From: Paenibacillus arenilitoris | GTDB lineage: Bacteria; Bacillota; Bacilli; Paenibacillales; Paenibacillaceae | Direction: 5' to 3' | Assembly: GCF_014705655.1 (NCBI RefSeq) | Contig: NZ_JACXIY010000002.1 | Coordinates: 248,001 to 312,000 of the forward strand | Length of the DNA: 64,000 nucleotides | The notes under the pieces: generated by a model | Told to the model about the DNA's origin: nothing | Databases searched by the model: none | What the model saw: the letters and a program-made list of their open reading frames with translations, nothing else | Shown: positions 44,749 through 53,294 of the stretch, one piece after another | Layout: each line of letters opens with the position of its first letter | Numbering within the stretch: the first letter of the stretch is position 1 | Program-made: the position numbers and the translations under genes

Positions 44749-45180
44749 ATGCTGATCGGCATTTCCAAATTGATTTCGCCCGAGCTGCTGAAGGTGCTTA
44801 GCGAGATGGGGCACAGCGACGAAATCGTACTCGCGGACGGCAATTTTCCGGCGGCCAGCCACGCGCAGCGGCTCATCCGCGCGGACGGCCACGGCGCCGC
44901 CGAGCTGCTTGACGCGATTCTGAGACTGTTCCCGCTGGATCAATACGTATCGAAGCCGGCGGTTCTGATGCAGGTTACGCCGGGCGATCAAGTGCAAACC
45001 CCGATCTGGGACGAATACCGCGCCGTTATTAAGGAGCGCGCGGGACTGGAGGAAGCCGTCGAGGAAATCGAGCGGTTCGCCTTCTACGAGCGGGCGAAGC
45101 GCGCGTATGCGGTCATCGCCACGGGCGAGTCGGCGTTGTACGCGAATTTGATTTTGAAGAAGGGCGTCATTGCGGAGTAG
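44749..45180 (+). CDS. fucU: L-fucose mutarotase (RbsD/FucU family)
   Basis: This 143-residue protein interconverts alpha- and beta-L-fucose. It has the family histidine in MGHSDEIVLADGNFPA and the RADGHGAAELLDAILRLFPLD and FYERAKRAYAVIATGE blocks. The length matches FucU. It ends the operon and a strong terminator follows. GAGGAGGAGG precedes the ATG. Confidence 0.95.
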   Translation: MLIGISKLISPELLKVLSEMGHSDEIVLADGNFPAASHAQRLIRADGHGAAELLDAILRLFPLDQYVSKPAVLMQVTPGDQVQTPIWDEYRAVIKERAGLEEAVEEIERFAFYERAKRAYAVIATGESALYANLILKKGVIAE

Positions 45181-45196
45181 TCCGCGAACATAGACG

Positions 45197-45235
45197 GCGG
45201 AGCGTTCGACCTTGGTCTTGCGCTCCGCTTTTTTT
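45197..45235 (+). terminator. fuc operon terminator
   Basis: GCGGAGCG (45197-45204) pairs with CGCTCCGC (45221-45228), followed by seven T. Confidence 0.92.
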
Positions 45236-45378
45236 GCGCTTTGTAACGGGTCCGGGCGGCTCATAGCCAACGCTTAGCAAGGAACTTGAGAATACTGTGT
45301 CGAATAAGAAGAGCATGTCGGCAGCTGCATGTCCGATTGCTTTCCGTCAGATCTTTTCTAAATCAGGGAGGTTGAATA

Positions 45379-45945
45379 ATGAGTAACATTGACCTTGAAT
45401 CCCATATCGGTGAAGTTCTGTCCGTTAGCCGCAGCGCAACGCATGCCTTTAGCAAACAGACTTTCGAGTCGATCAGGCTCCTCGCCGGATTAGGCGTGGA
45501 GGGCGATGCGCATATGGGAAAAACCGTAAAGCATCGTTCGCGCGTGGCGCAAAATCCGGATCAACCGAATCTTCGCCAAGTTCACCTCATTCACTCGGAG
45601 TTATTCGACGAACTGCGGGATGCCGGTTTTCAAGTCCAACCCGGGCAATTGGGCGAGAACATAACGACCCGCGGGGTCAATTTGCTCGGATTGCCGACGG
45701 GAACCAAGCTTTCTATTGGCGAGACGGCCCTTATTGAAATTACGGGACTCCGCAATCCTTGCGCGCAAATCGAAAACTTTCAGACCGGGCTATTGAACGC
45801 GGTTTTGGACCGCGATGAGCGTGGCAGCCTCGTCCGAAAGGCCGGAGTAATGGGCATCGTGTTAACCGGGGGAGAAGTCCGGATTTCGGATTCCATTCGC
45901 GTGAGCCTGCCGGCGAAACCGTATCGCCCACTCGAACGGGTCTGA
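45379..45945 (+). CDS. MOSC domain-containing protein
   Basis: This 188-residue protein has the MOSC (molybdenum cofactor sulfurase C-terminal) pattern: GVEGDAHMG, QVHLIHSELFDEL, PGQLGENITTRGVNL, and GLRNPCAQIENFQ with the conserved cysteine. Related YiiM-type proteins reduce N-hydroxylated bases. AGGGAGGTTGAATA precedes the ATG. It is a stand-alone gene. Confidence 0.93.
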   Translation: MSNIDLESHIGEVLSVSRSATHAFSKQTFESIRLLAGLGVEGDAHMGKTVKHRSRVAQNPDQPNLRQVHLIHSELFDELRDAGFQVQPGQLGENITTRGVNLLGLPTGTKLSIGETALIEITGLRNPCAQIENFQTGLLNAVLDRDERGSLVRKAGVMGIVLTGGEVRISDSIRVSLPAKPYRPLERV

Positions 45946-45978
45946 CTGCCGCGATCGTTGAAATTCAATCGCATAAGA

Positions 45979-46485
45979 TTAGAGCCGCAGCACCATCAGG
46001 TCCTCGTCCCAATAACGGCCTTGCCATTTCAAGGCGTTCGGTTCCACGCCGTAAATCTCGAAGCCCAATGCTTCGTACAGCTTCTTCGCGGAATCGTTGC
46101 CGGATACGACCGTCAGATGGATTTGCTCCAGCCCGTCGCAAGTTCTTGCCCTGCTTACGAGCTCGAGAAGAAGGGCTTTGCCAAGCCCGCTTCCCCGCGC
46201 TTCCGGCGCCACGTACATGCCGTATACATTCCCTTTATGGGCGGTTTTCATGCCGGTATCGCGGATAAACGTCACGATTCCGACTAATCGGTCGTCTTCC
46301 GTTACGGCGCCCAAAACGAATTTGTCTTTGGACGGCTTCAACCGTTCCGCGAAGGTTTCAAGCGTTAGCGCCGCATCTCTCTCGTACGTCGCTCCGAATG
46401 CCTCGGGGTCGACGATCAATGCGTTCAATCTCAGTTCCTTGTACAAGGCGGCGTCCGCTTCCCGCAAAGTTCTTATACTATACAT
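45979..46485 (-). CDS. GNAT family N-acetyltransferase
   Basis: This 168-residue acetyltransferase has the acetyl-CoA loop VAPEARGSGLGKALLLELVSRA (motif A, about 90-110) and VVSGNDSAKKLYEALGF (motif B, about 120-140). Substrate unknown. TAGGAGGAGACGACG precedes the ATG. It lies 12 bases downstream of a second GNAT gene, so the two form an operon. Confidence 0.93.
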   Translation of the reverse strand: MYSIRTLREADAALYKELRLNALIVDPEAFGATYERDAALTLETFAERLKPSKDKFVLGAVTEDDRLVGIVTFIRDTGMKTAHKGNVYGMYVAPEARGSGLGKALLLELVSRARTCDGLEQIHLTVVSGNDSAKKLYEALGFEIYGVEPNALKWQGRYWDEDLMVLRL

Positions 46486-46497
46486 CGTCGTCTCCTC

Positions 46498-47058
46498 CTA
46501 ACGCTGTCTGGTTTCCAATCGCGCTCTACTATAATCCTCGCGAAGCAGTCCGTAATAACAAATGTCCTCGTAATGCCCCCATTTCAGCAAATGCTGACGG
46601 AAGGTGCCTTCATATTGCATGCCGATTTTTTTCATGACGCCGGAGGAACCGGGATTTTTGGTCATCGCGGCCGCGACGATTTTGTTCAGGCCTAGCTCGT
46701 CGAAGCCGAATCGGACGATTCTCCCCGCGGCCTCCGTCATGTAGCCGTTGTTCCAGAAGCGGGTACCGAGCCAATAGCCGAGTTCGGCGCGGTTATGGTT
46801 GTTGTCGATGTTCATGCCGATCGAGCCCATGAAGGTGCCGGCTTCTTGGTCAAGGACGGCGAACGAGTAGCCGTCTCCCTTGCCCGCAACCTCCGCGCGC
46901 CGCTCGATGAAAGCCGCCGCCGACCCTCTAGGATAAGGATGCGGAATGTTCAAGGTCGTCCGCGCGACGTCGCAATCGTCGATCAACCGCTCCAATACGT
47001 CCGCGTCGCCTTGTTCCAGCAAGCGCAGGGTCAACCTTTCCGTATGAATAACCGTCAT
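46498..47058 (-). CDS. GNAT family N-acetyltransferase (RimJ/RimL type)
   Basis: This 186-residue acetyltransferase has IHTERLTLRLLEQGDAD, ELGYWLGTRFWNNGYMTEAA (the acetyl-CoA loop region) and NPGSSGVMKKIGMQYEG, the RimJ/L pattern. Members modify ribosomal proteins, spermidine or antibiotics. The ATG at 47058 follows GGAGGTGGGCGGC; a start five codons upstream would include that ribosome site. It is first in a two-gene operon. Confidence 0.93.
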   Translation of the reverse strand: MTVIHTERLTLRLLEQGDADVLERLIDDCDVARTTLNIPHPYPRGSAAAFIERRAEVAGKGDGYSFAVLDQEAGTFMGSIGMNIDNNHNRAELGYWLGTRFWNNGYMTEAAGRIVRFGFDELGLNKIVAAAMTKNPGSSGVMKKIGMQYEGTFRQHLLKWGHYEDICYYGLLREDYSRARLETRQR

Positions 47059-47117
47059 GCCGCCCACCTCCAATAACGATGAAATTTCTATTTAGTATAA
47101 TGGAAATTTTGGAAGAT

Positions 47118-47984
47118 TCAATCCTTTTGTGCGGAGCGGTATTGCATGCGGAATTTCTTCGGCTTCCGGCCCGCGTGCTTGCCGAAGCAACGGACGAAGT
47201 AGGGGAAGGAGCCGAATCCGGTATCCTCGGCGATTTTGCCGATCGGCTCGTTCGTATGGATAAGCAGCCGCTTCGCCTGTTCGATCCGGTGGCGGGTCAA
47301 ATATTCGAGCGGCGTGCAGCCGAACGCTTTTTTCATGCAGATGGCAATGTAGTTCGGGTGAAAATGAAGCTCCTCCGCCATCTGCTTATAGCGGAGCGGG
47401 TCCTTATAATGCTTGCGCAGGTACAAGGCAGCCTCCTCGGCAATATGCCAATACGGGCTGTCCGCTGCGCCGCCGCTTTCCTCCTGCAGCTTAAGAAGAA
47501 GAGCTTGGAACAGCTGCTGCCGGACGAACCGGAAATGCGCGGACGGCTGCTCGTGCAGCAGCTGCAGCTCGCGCAGCTTCTCCGCAATGTCCTGCGGCGC
47601 TTGCAGTCTCCGGTGACGGGGCAAATAAAACGGAAAATATTCGATCTGCGCGAACGGATGGCTCTGCTCGGCGACGGCGAAAGGCTGCCTCTCGTCCATC
47701 ACGCTCCAATCGCCGACCGTCTGGAAATGGAGCCAATGAAAGTGGGTTTCTTCCAGGCAGGGCTGCGCGGTGCGATGCGGCCGATCCGGGCGAAGAATGG
47801 CGTAATGGCCCGCCGCGATGTCGATCCGCTCGCCGTCTTCCTCCATGTACAAGCAGCCGCGCGTGACGACGATCAGGTCGAACACGCCGATGTTCGAACG
47901 GGCCGCGTGCTTGCCGCCAGCCGGGTACGTATCCTCGCTTCCGATAATATAGTGGGGCATGGGGGGACAAATGAATTGGAACAT
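47118..47984 (-). CDS. AraC family transcriptional regulator (divergent to GH127)
   Basis: This 288-residue regulator has a cupin N-terminus (GVFDLIVVTRGCLYMEEDGERI, HYAILRPDRPHRT) and a C-terminal double HTH (about 185-285), with LHFHPNYIAICMKKAFG and IAEDTGFGSFPYFVRCFGKHAG. It diverges from the GH127 gene with a 193-bp gap, so it is the likely activator of that gene in response to an arabinose-containing inducer. AAAGGAGCG precedes the ATG. Confidence 0.92.
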   Translation of the reverse strand: MFQFICPPMPHYIIGSEDTYPAGGKHAARSNIGVFDLIVVTRGCLYMEEDGERIDIAAGHYAILRPDRPHRTAQPCLEETHFHWLHFQTVGDWSVMDERQPFAVAEQSHPFAQIEYFPFYLPRHRRLQAPQDIAEKLRELQLLHEQPSAHFRFVRQQLFQALLLKLQEESGGAADSPYWHIAEEAALYLRKHYKDPLRYKQMAEELHFHPNYIAICMKKAFGCTPLEYLTRHRIEQAKRLLIHTNEPIGKIAEDTGFGSFPYFVRCFGKHAGRKPKKFRMQYRSAQKD

Positions 47985-48177
47985 TCGGTCGGCGCTCCTT
48001 TGCTGCTAGTATTCGCTTTATCATAGGCCAAATCTAAGCAATTGGCAACGGGACCGCTGCCTATGCGATGTTGCGATCGGATAAAAACAGGTTGGTATCG
48101 GCTATTCAGCCTCCATCGGCCCGCGTGGTATATTCGGGTTGAACCTAAATCGAGCGAATGGAGTGAACGTAACCGAT

Positions 48178-50073
48178 ATGAGCAAGCTGCATGAAGCGTT
48201 TGGAGCGCTGCCGCTCGGCAGCATTAAGCCCGAAGGATGGCTGTATAACCAGCTCCGCATCCAGGCGGACGGATTTTCGGGGCATTTGGAAGAGCATTGG
48301 GGCGACGTCGGTCCGGCTAACGGCTGGATCGGGGGGGGCGGAGAGAGCTGGGAGCGGGGACCGTATTATTTGGACGGCCTGCTGCCGCTCGCTTATTTGC
48401 TCGGGGACGAGCGTCTGATCGCCAAGGCGAACCGTTGGGTGGAATGGTCGCTCGCCAGCCAGAAGGAGGACGGCTCGTTCGGTCCGGCGCGTATACAGAC
48501 GATCAACAGCGAAGTCGACAAGAATCAGGACTGGTGGCATTTCATGATCATGCTGAAGGTCATGATGCAATATGAGGAAGCGACGGGGGACGAGCGCATC
48601 GTTCCGTTTTTGACCAAATTTTTCGGGTACGTCCGGCGCACGATCGAGGAGCAGCCGCTCAAAGGCTGGGCGGAATCGCGCGGCTCGGAGATGCTTCTGT
48701 GCCTGTTGTGGCTGTACAAGAAGACTGAGGACCGCGAGCTGCTGAAGCTGGCGGAAATCGTGGCCGGGCAAACGTTCGACTGGACGGATATTTTCCACGA
48801 CTTCCCGTTCTGGCGCAAGGTGGAGCATTGGGATTACCGGACGCATGTCGTCAACGTCGCGATGGGCATCAAGACGCCGGGCATCCTGTACGAGCTGACG
48901 GGGGACGCCGTCCAGCGGGACGCGGTCCATCGCGGGATCGACAGCTTGATGACGCATCACGGACAGGCGCACGGCATGTTCTCCGGCGACGAGTGGCTGT
49001 CCGGCACGCATCCGAGCCAAGGCGTCGAGCTTTGCGCGGTTGTGGAGTACATGTATTCGATGGAGCAGCTGACCCGGATATTCGGCGAAGGGCGCTTCGG
49101 CGATATTTTGGAGAAGGTGGCGTTCAACGCGCTGCCGGCGACGATCAGCAAGGACTGGACGTCGCATCAGTACGATCAGCAAGTGAACCAGATCATCTGC
49201 AACGTCGCGCCGAGAGCTTGGAGCAACGGCGCGGACGCGAATATTTTCGGCTTGGAGCCGAATTTCGGCTGCTGCACGGCGAATATGCATCAAGGCTGGC
49301 CGAAGCTGGCCTCGCATCTGTGGATGAGCGACGGCCAAGGCGGCCTGGCGGCCGTGTCCTACGCGCCTTGCGCCGTGAACGCATCGGTCGCGGGCGGCGT
49401 GAAGGCCCAGGTTCGCGTGAGCGGCGACTATCCGTTCCGCGACGAAGTGACGATGGAGCTGTCGCTCGAACGCGGCGCCTCGTTCGGGATTTCGCTGCGG
49501 ATTCCGGCCTGGTGCGCCGGCGCGAGCCTGACCGTGAACGGGGAGCCCGTCCAGTTTGATGCCGTGAACGGCTATGCCCGCGTCGAGAGGGAATGGCAAC
49601 CCGGCGATAAGCTGCTGCTCAAGCTGCCGATGGAGGCGCGCGCCGTATCGCGCAATCTGTTCGCCGTCAACGTGGAGCGCGGGCCGCTCGTCTACGTGCT
49701 GCCGATCGAAGAGAACTGGCAGCTCGTGAAGCAGCGCGAGCTGTTCCACGACTGGGAAATCTATCCGGCTTCGCCGTGGAAATACGGCCTGCTGGCCGAT
49801 GCCGGATTCGACGTGGAGGTAAGCGCGGACCCGATTCCGTATCAGCCGTTCGACGCGTCCGTCGCGCCGATCCGGCTGAAGACCCGCGGCAAGCTCGTGC
49901 GCGATTGGAGGATGGCGGGCAACAGCGCCGATGCGCCGCCGCTCCGGCCGAACGTCGAAGGGCAGCCGGAGACCGAGCTCGAGCTTGTGCCGTACGGCAG
50001 CGCGAGGCTGCGCGTCGGCGAATTCCCGCTCATCGGCGAGCGCGCGACGGTTAATCGAATGAAAAGATCGTAA
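48178..50073 (+). CDS. Glycoside hydrolase family 127 beta-L-arabinofuranosidase-like enzyme
   Basis: This 631-residue protein has the (alpha/alpha)6 barrel of GH127/DUF1680. The expected zinc-thiolate site is visible: E284 and C286 in VELCA, and the adjacent cysteines C365-C366 in FGCCTANMHQGW. One of these cysteines is the nucleophile in characterised members. There is no signal peptide, so it acts in the cytoplasm on small arabino-oligosaccharides such as beta-Ara-containing hydroxyproline glycans. The C-terminus holds two beta domains. The ATG at 48178 follows ATGGAGTG at a long spacing. The length is typical. Confidence 0.93.
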   Translation: MSKLHEAFGALPLGSIKPEGWLYNQLRIQADGFSGHLEEHWGDVGPANGWIGGGGESWERGPYYLDGLLPLAYLLGDERLIAKANRWVEWSLASQKEDGSFGPARIQTINSEVDKNQDWWHFMIMLKVMMQYEEATGDERIVPFLTKFFGYVRRTIEEQPLKGWAESRGSEMLLCLLWLYKKTEDRELLKLAEIVAGQTFDWTDIFHDFPFWRKVEHWDYRTHVVNVAMGIKTPGILYELTGDAVQRDAVHRGIDSLMTHHGQAHGMFSGDEWLSGTHPSQGVELCAVVEYMYSMEQLTRIFGEGRFGDILEKVAFNALPATISKDWTSHQYDQQVNQIICNVAPRAWSNGADANIFGLEPNFGCCTANMHQGWPKLASHLWMSDGQGGLAAVSYAPCAVNASVAGGVKAQVRVSGDYPFRDEVTMELSLERGASFGISLRIPAWCAGASLTVNGEPVQFDAVNGYARVEREWQPGDKLLLKLPMEARAVSRNLFAVNVERGPLVYVLPIEENWQLVKQRELFHDWEIYPASPWKYGLLADAGFDVEVSADPIPYQPFDASVAPIRLKTRGKLVRDWRMAGNSADAPPLRPNVEGQPETELELVPYGSARLRVGEFPLIGERATVNRMKRS

Positions 50074-50083
50074 CCTTTCGAGA

Positions 50084-50128
50084 GGGGCTGACTTGCCGGG
50101 CTTGGACCGGGCCGGTCGGCCTTCTTCT
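50084..50128. terminator. Terminator between the convergent GH127 and AraC genes
   Basis: GGCTGAC (50084-50090) pairs with GTCGGCC (50113-50119) with one wobble. A T-rich stretch follows on the plus strand. Confidence 0.6.
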
Positions 50129-50135
50129 ATTGCAC

Positions 50136-51023
50136 TTACCTAATCCGTGCCTGCGACGGGGTCATCCCTTTATACTGCTTGTACAGCTTCGTGAAATAAT
50201 TCGCGTTCTCGCAGCCGACCCTGGAAGCGATCTCGGCTATCGAATCGCTGCTCTCGTGGAGCAGCCGCTCCGCCTCGTTCATTCGGCATACGTTGACGTA
50301 TTCGACGAACGTCCGCCCGGTCAGCTTTTTGAACAGCTTGCAGAAGTGGTACGGATTCAAGCTGACCTGCTTCGCGGCTTGCTCAACGGACATTTTCTCG
50401 GCGAAACAGGTTTCGATCCATCCGATCAGCTGCTTGAAGCGCTCCCGGTTCGCGAAATAAGGCTCGCTAGTCTTGCCGCCGGACTGCCGTTCCAGGAACG
50501 TGCGGGACAGCAAGGTGAACAGCGCGTGCAGCTTCGACTTTACGACCAGCTGGTACGCGGGCGGCTTCTCGGTCAGCTCGGCAACCGCCTCCTCGAGCAG
50601 CGAATAGTAGCGCAGCACCGCATTGTCCTGCTCGGCCGGCTTGACGGGAAATCGGAGGCGTCCCTCCAGGTAAGGAGCTACGAATTGGGCGTGCACGGGA
50701 TCATGCACCCAGTCGTTGAACAACGAGGCGTTCAGGACGATGCAGTCGTAACGGACGTTCTCTTCCTTCAGCGCATAGCCGACATGAAGTCCGCCGCCGG
50801 GAATGAGGATGACGTCTCCCGTGTCCGCGACGTACGGACGGCTGTCGATATGGAACACGGCGCTTCCTTCGCGCATGATGATGATTTCAAAATGCTCATG
50901 CCAATGCAGATAGAGGACGCAGTCGTTCGGCTTCGCATCGGGCCGGGCATTTCGGAACAGCCTGACCGGATACGTTTTATGCTCGAGCCGGGTATTCTCC
51001 CATAGCTCCTTCGGGTACGTCAT
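50136..51023 (-). CDS. AraC family transcriptional regulator (divergent to isomerase/Gfo-Idh operon)
   Basis: This 295-residue regulator has an N-terminal cupin (LYLHWHEHFEIIIMREGSAVF, GDVILIPGGGLH) and a double HTH near residues 190-293, with VSLNPYHFCKLFKKLTG and IASRVGCENANYFTKLYKQYKG. It diverges from the isomerase/oxidoreductase operon starting at 51148 and should control it. The ribosome site before the ATG is weak (GTGGTGG). Confidence 0.92.
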   Translation of the reverse strand: MTYPKELWENTRLEHKTYPVRLFRNARPDAKPNDCVLYLHWHEHFEIIIMREGSAVFHIDSRPYVADTGDVILIPGGGLHVGYALKEENVRYDCIVLNASLFNDWVHDPVHAQFVAPYLEGRLRFPVKPAEQDNAVLRYYSLLEEAVAELTEKPPAYQLVVKSKLHALFTLLSRTFLERQSGGKTSEPYFANRERFKQLIGWIETCFAEKMSVEQAAKQVSLNPYHFCKLFKKLTGRTFVEYVNVCRMNEAERLLHESSDSIAEIASRVGCENANYFTKLYKQYKGMTPSQARIR

Positions 51024-51095
51024 GTCGATTTCACCACCACAAGATTAGACTAGTAATACGCAAGATTGTTTAGAGTAATCTGAAAATGGCCCCGC

Positions 51096-51101
51096 TATAA
51101 T
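51096..51101 (+). promoter_or_regulatory. Candidate -10 box of the isomerase/Gfo-Idh operon
   Basis: TATAAT at 51096-51101 sits in GCTATAATGAAGG, close to the GCTATAATGAAAG context of the GH30 promoter, but neither the cre nor the GTCCAAT repeats are present here. Confidence 0.5.
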
Positions 51102-51147
51102 GAAGGTGTTACGTTAACTATATGCCAAAATTGGAGTGGTAACAAGG

Positions 51148-52035
51148 ATGGATAACCAATTGCGCATCGGAACGCTTGTAAGCGGAGGCAGCGCGGATAA
51201 AGTCATTCCGCAAATCGTGGGGCATGGGTTCGAATCGTTTAATTTAACGTTCTGGCAAACGACCGGCAATACGGACTTGGCAGAAACGGCGAGGCGGGTT
51301 CGGGCGCTCGCGGATGAGCACGGTTTCATCGTGCCGGCCGTCAGCGTATTCGGCAATCCGCTTACCGGTGCCGGGGACAACGCGGATACGCTGGCGAGCT
51401 GGGAGCGCCTGATCGACAGCGCGCATCTTTTTGGGGCCGATATTGTATCCGGTTTCACGGGAAGGCTGACCGGCCGGCCGATCGACGAGTCGATCCCGAA
51501 ATTCAAGGAAGTGTTCGGCGAGCTGGCCAGGCGCGCGGCCGACCGGGGCGTCCGGATCGCTTTCGAGAACTGCGACATGGGCGGAACATGGGCGACCGGA
51601 GACTGGAATATCGCGCATAATCCGACCGCTTGGGAAATGATGTTCGACGCCGTGCCGGATGACAACATCGGCCTCGAGTGGGAGCCGTGCCACCAGATGG
51701 TCAGCCTGATCGATCCGATCCCGCAGCTGCGCAAGTGGGCGGGCAAGGTGTTCCACGTGCACGGCAAGGACGCGACGATCGCGTGGGACGTCGTGAAGGA
51801 ATACGGCATACACGGGCCGAAGCCGTTCGTGTGGCACCGCACGCCGGGGTTCGGCGACAGCAATTGGAGCGACATCATTACGATTTTGCGCCAGAACGAT
51901 TACAAAGGAACGATCGATATCGAAGGGTGGCACGATCCGGTCTACAAGGGCGAGCTGGAAATGACCGGCCAGGTGCACGCGCTGAATTATTTGAAGCGCT
52001 GCCGCGGCGGCGATTTCGTACCGAATCCAATCTAG
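51148..52035 (+). CDS. Sugar phosphate isomerase/epimerase (TIM barrel)
   Basis: This 295-residue xylose-isomerase-like TIM-barrel protein has conserved acidic metal ligands: FENCDMGG (about residue 137), LEWEPCHQM, the histidine in VHGKDATI and DIEGWHDPVY near the end. Such proteins work with Gfo/Idh/MocA oxidoreductases on inositols or sugar acids, and one follows 27 bases downstream. The ATG at 51148 follows TTGGAGTGG. The substrate is unknown. Confidence 0.9.
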   Translation: MDNQLRIGTLVSGGSADKVIPQIVGHGFESFNLTFWQTTGNTDLAETARRVRALADEHGFIVPAVSVFGNPLTGAGDNADTLASWERLIDSAHLFGADIVSGFTGRLTGRPIDESIPKFKEVFGELARRAADRGVRIAFENCDMGGTWATGDWNIAHNPTAWEMMFDAVPDDNIGLEWEPCHQMVSLIDPIPQLRKWAGKVFHVHGKDATIAWDVVKEYGIHGPKPFVWHRTPGFGDSNWSDIITILRQNDYKGTIDIEGWHDPVYKGELEMTGQVHALNYLKRCRGGDFVPNPI

Positions 52036-52062
52036 GGAAAGCGATAGGGAGGCATGAACCAA

Positions 52063-53115
52063 ATGACGATCAAGCATCGGGTCGTCGTCGCGGGCTGCGG
52101 CGGCATGGCGAATACATGGGTCGATTACGCGAAAGACAGGGAGGATACGGAAATCGTCGGCCTGGTCGACATTAAGGAGGAGTTCGCGAAGGCGATGGCC
52201 GAGCGGAAGGCGCTCGCTTGTCCGACGTTTACCGATATCGCGGAGGCGATCAGGGCGACCGGAGCCAATCTCGTGTTCGACGTGACGATCCCGGCGAGCC
52301 ACTATACGATCGGCACGACGGCGATGGAGCTTGGCTGCCACGTATTCGGCGAGAAGCCTCTGGCGGAAACGATGGGCGAATGCGCCGGCATCGTGCGCTT
52401 GTCCGAAAGCACGGGCAAGACGCACGCGGTGATGCAAAACCGCCGCTTCGATCCGCGCATCCGGGCTTTCCGCAATCTCGTTGCCGGCGGCACGATCGGC
52501 AAGCCCGGCTTTATCGGCGCCGATTTCTTTATCGGGGCGCATTTCGGCGGCTTTCGCGACGCGATGGAGAGCCCGCTGCTGCTCGACATGGCGATCCATA
52601 CGTTCGACCAGGCGAGGTTCATCGCGGGCGTCGACCCGGTATCCGTATACTGTCACGAATTCAACCCGCCGGGCTCCTGGTACGAAGGGAATGCGATGGC
52701 GATATGCATTTACGAAATGTCGGACGGCTCCGTCTTTAATTACCGCGGTTCCTGGTGCGCGGAAGGGGCGCCGACGTCCTGGGAAGCTTCGTGGCGCGTA
52801 ACCGGCGAGCACGGCACCGCGATTTGGGACGGGCATGGCGCGCCGTTTGCGGAAGTCGTGGCGGGCGTCGATCAGACCGGCAAGTTCATCCGAGAATACA
52901 GGCGAATCGACGGCGAGCTCGTCGAGATGCGCAACACGTTCCATCGAGGCTGCCTCGATGACATGTTCGCTTCGCTGGCGGAAGGGCGCAAGCCGGAAAC
53001 GGATTGCGGCGACAACCTTTACAGCATGGCGATGGTGCTTGCCGCGCTCGAGAGCGCCAAGACGGGGCGCAAGGTCATGATCGCCGATTTTATACGGGAA
53101 GCTTCAGGCAATTGA
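52063..53115 (+). CDS. Gfo/Idh/MocA family oxidoreductase
   Basis: This 350-residue NAD(P)-dependent dehydrogenase has VVVAGCGGMANTWVDYA (Rossmann motif), the FGEKPLAET motif with the conserved lysine (EKP) and a C-terminal alpha/beta domain with DMAIHTFDQARFI, where the histidine is the likely catalytic residue. It is paired with a TIM-barrel isomerase. The ATG at 52063 is favoured over one at 52054 because GGGAGG lies too close to the latter. It oxidises a sugar or polyol not identified here. Confidence 0.92.
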   Translation: MTIKHRVVVAGCGGMANTWVDYAKDREDTEIVGLVDIKEEFAKAMAERKALACPTFTDIAEAIRATGANLVFDVTIPASHYTIGTTAMELGCHVFGEKPLAETMGECAGIVRLSESTGKTHAVMQNRRFDPRIRAFRNLVAGGTIGKPGFIGADFFIGAHFGGFRDAMESPLLLDMAIHTFDQARFIAGVDPVSVYCHEFNPPGSWYEGNAMAICIYEMSDGSVFNYRGSWCAEGAPTSWEASWRVTGEHGTAIWDGHGAPFAEVVAGVDQTGKFIREYRRIDGELVEMRNTFHRGCLDDMFASLAEGRKPETDCGDNLYSMAMVLAALESAKTGRKVMIADFIREASGN

Positions 53116-53120
53116 ATGAC

Positions 53121-53152
53121 GCGGCGGCCTTGAATGGCCGTCGCTTTCTTTT
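53121..53152 (+). terminator. Terminator of the isomerase/Gfo-Idh operon
   Basis: GCGGCGGCC (53121-53129) pairs with GGCCGTCGC (53136-53144) with one G-T pair. TTTCTTTT follows. Confidence 0.8.
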
Positions 53153-53294
53153 GCCTAGGAATGACGATTGTCCTCGCCTTGCTCTTTAGGATTAGCCGGG
53201 ACTGTCACCGATCGTGCTTCCCCGGCGCGGTTGACAAGCTTCGGCCAACAAGAGCACAATGAAGCATATACATAGGAGAAAGTAGGCGAAGCTT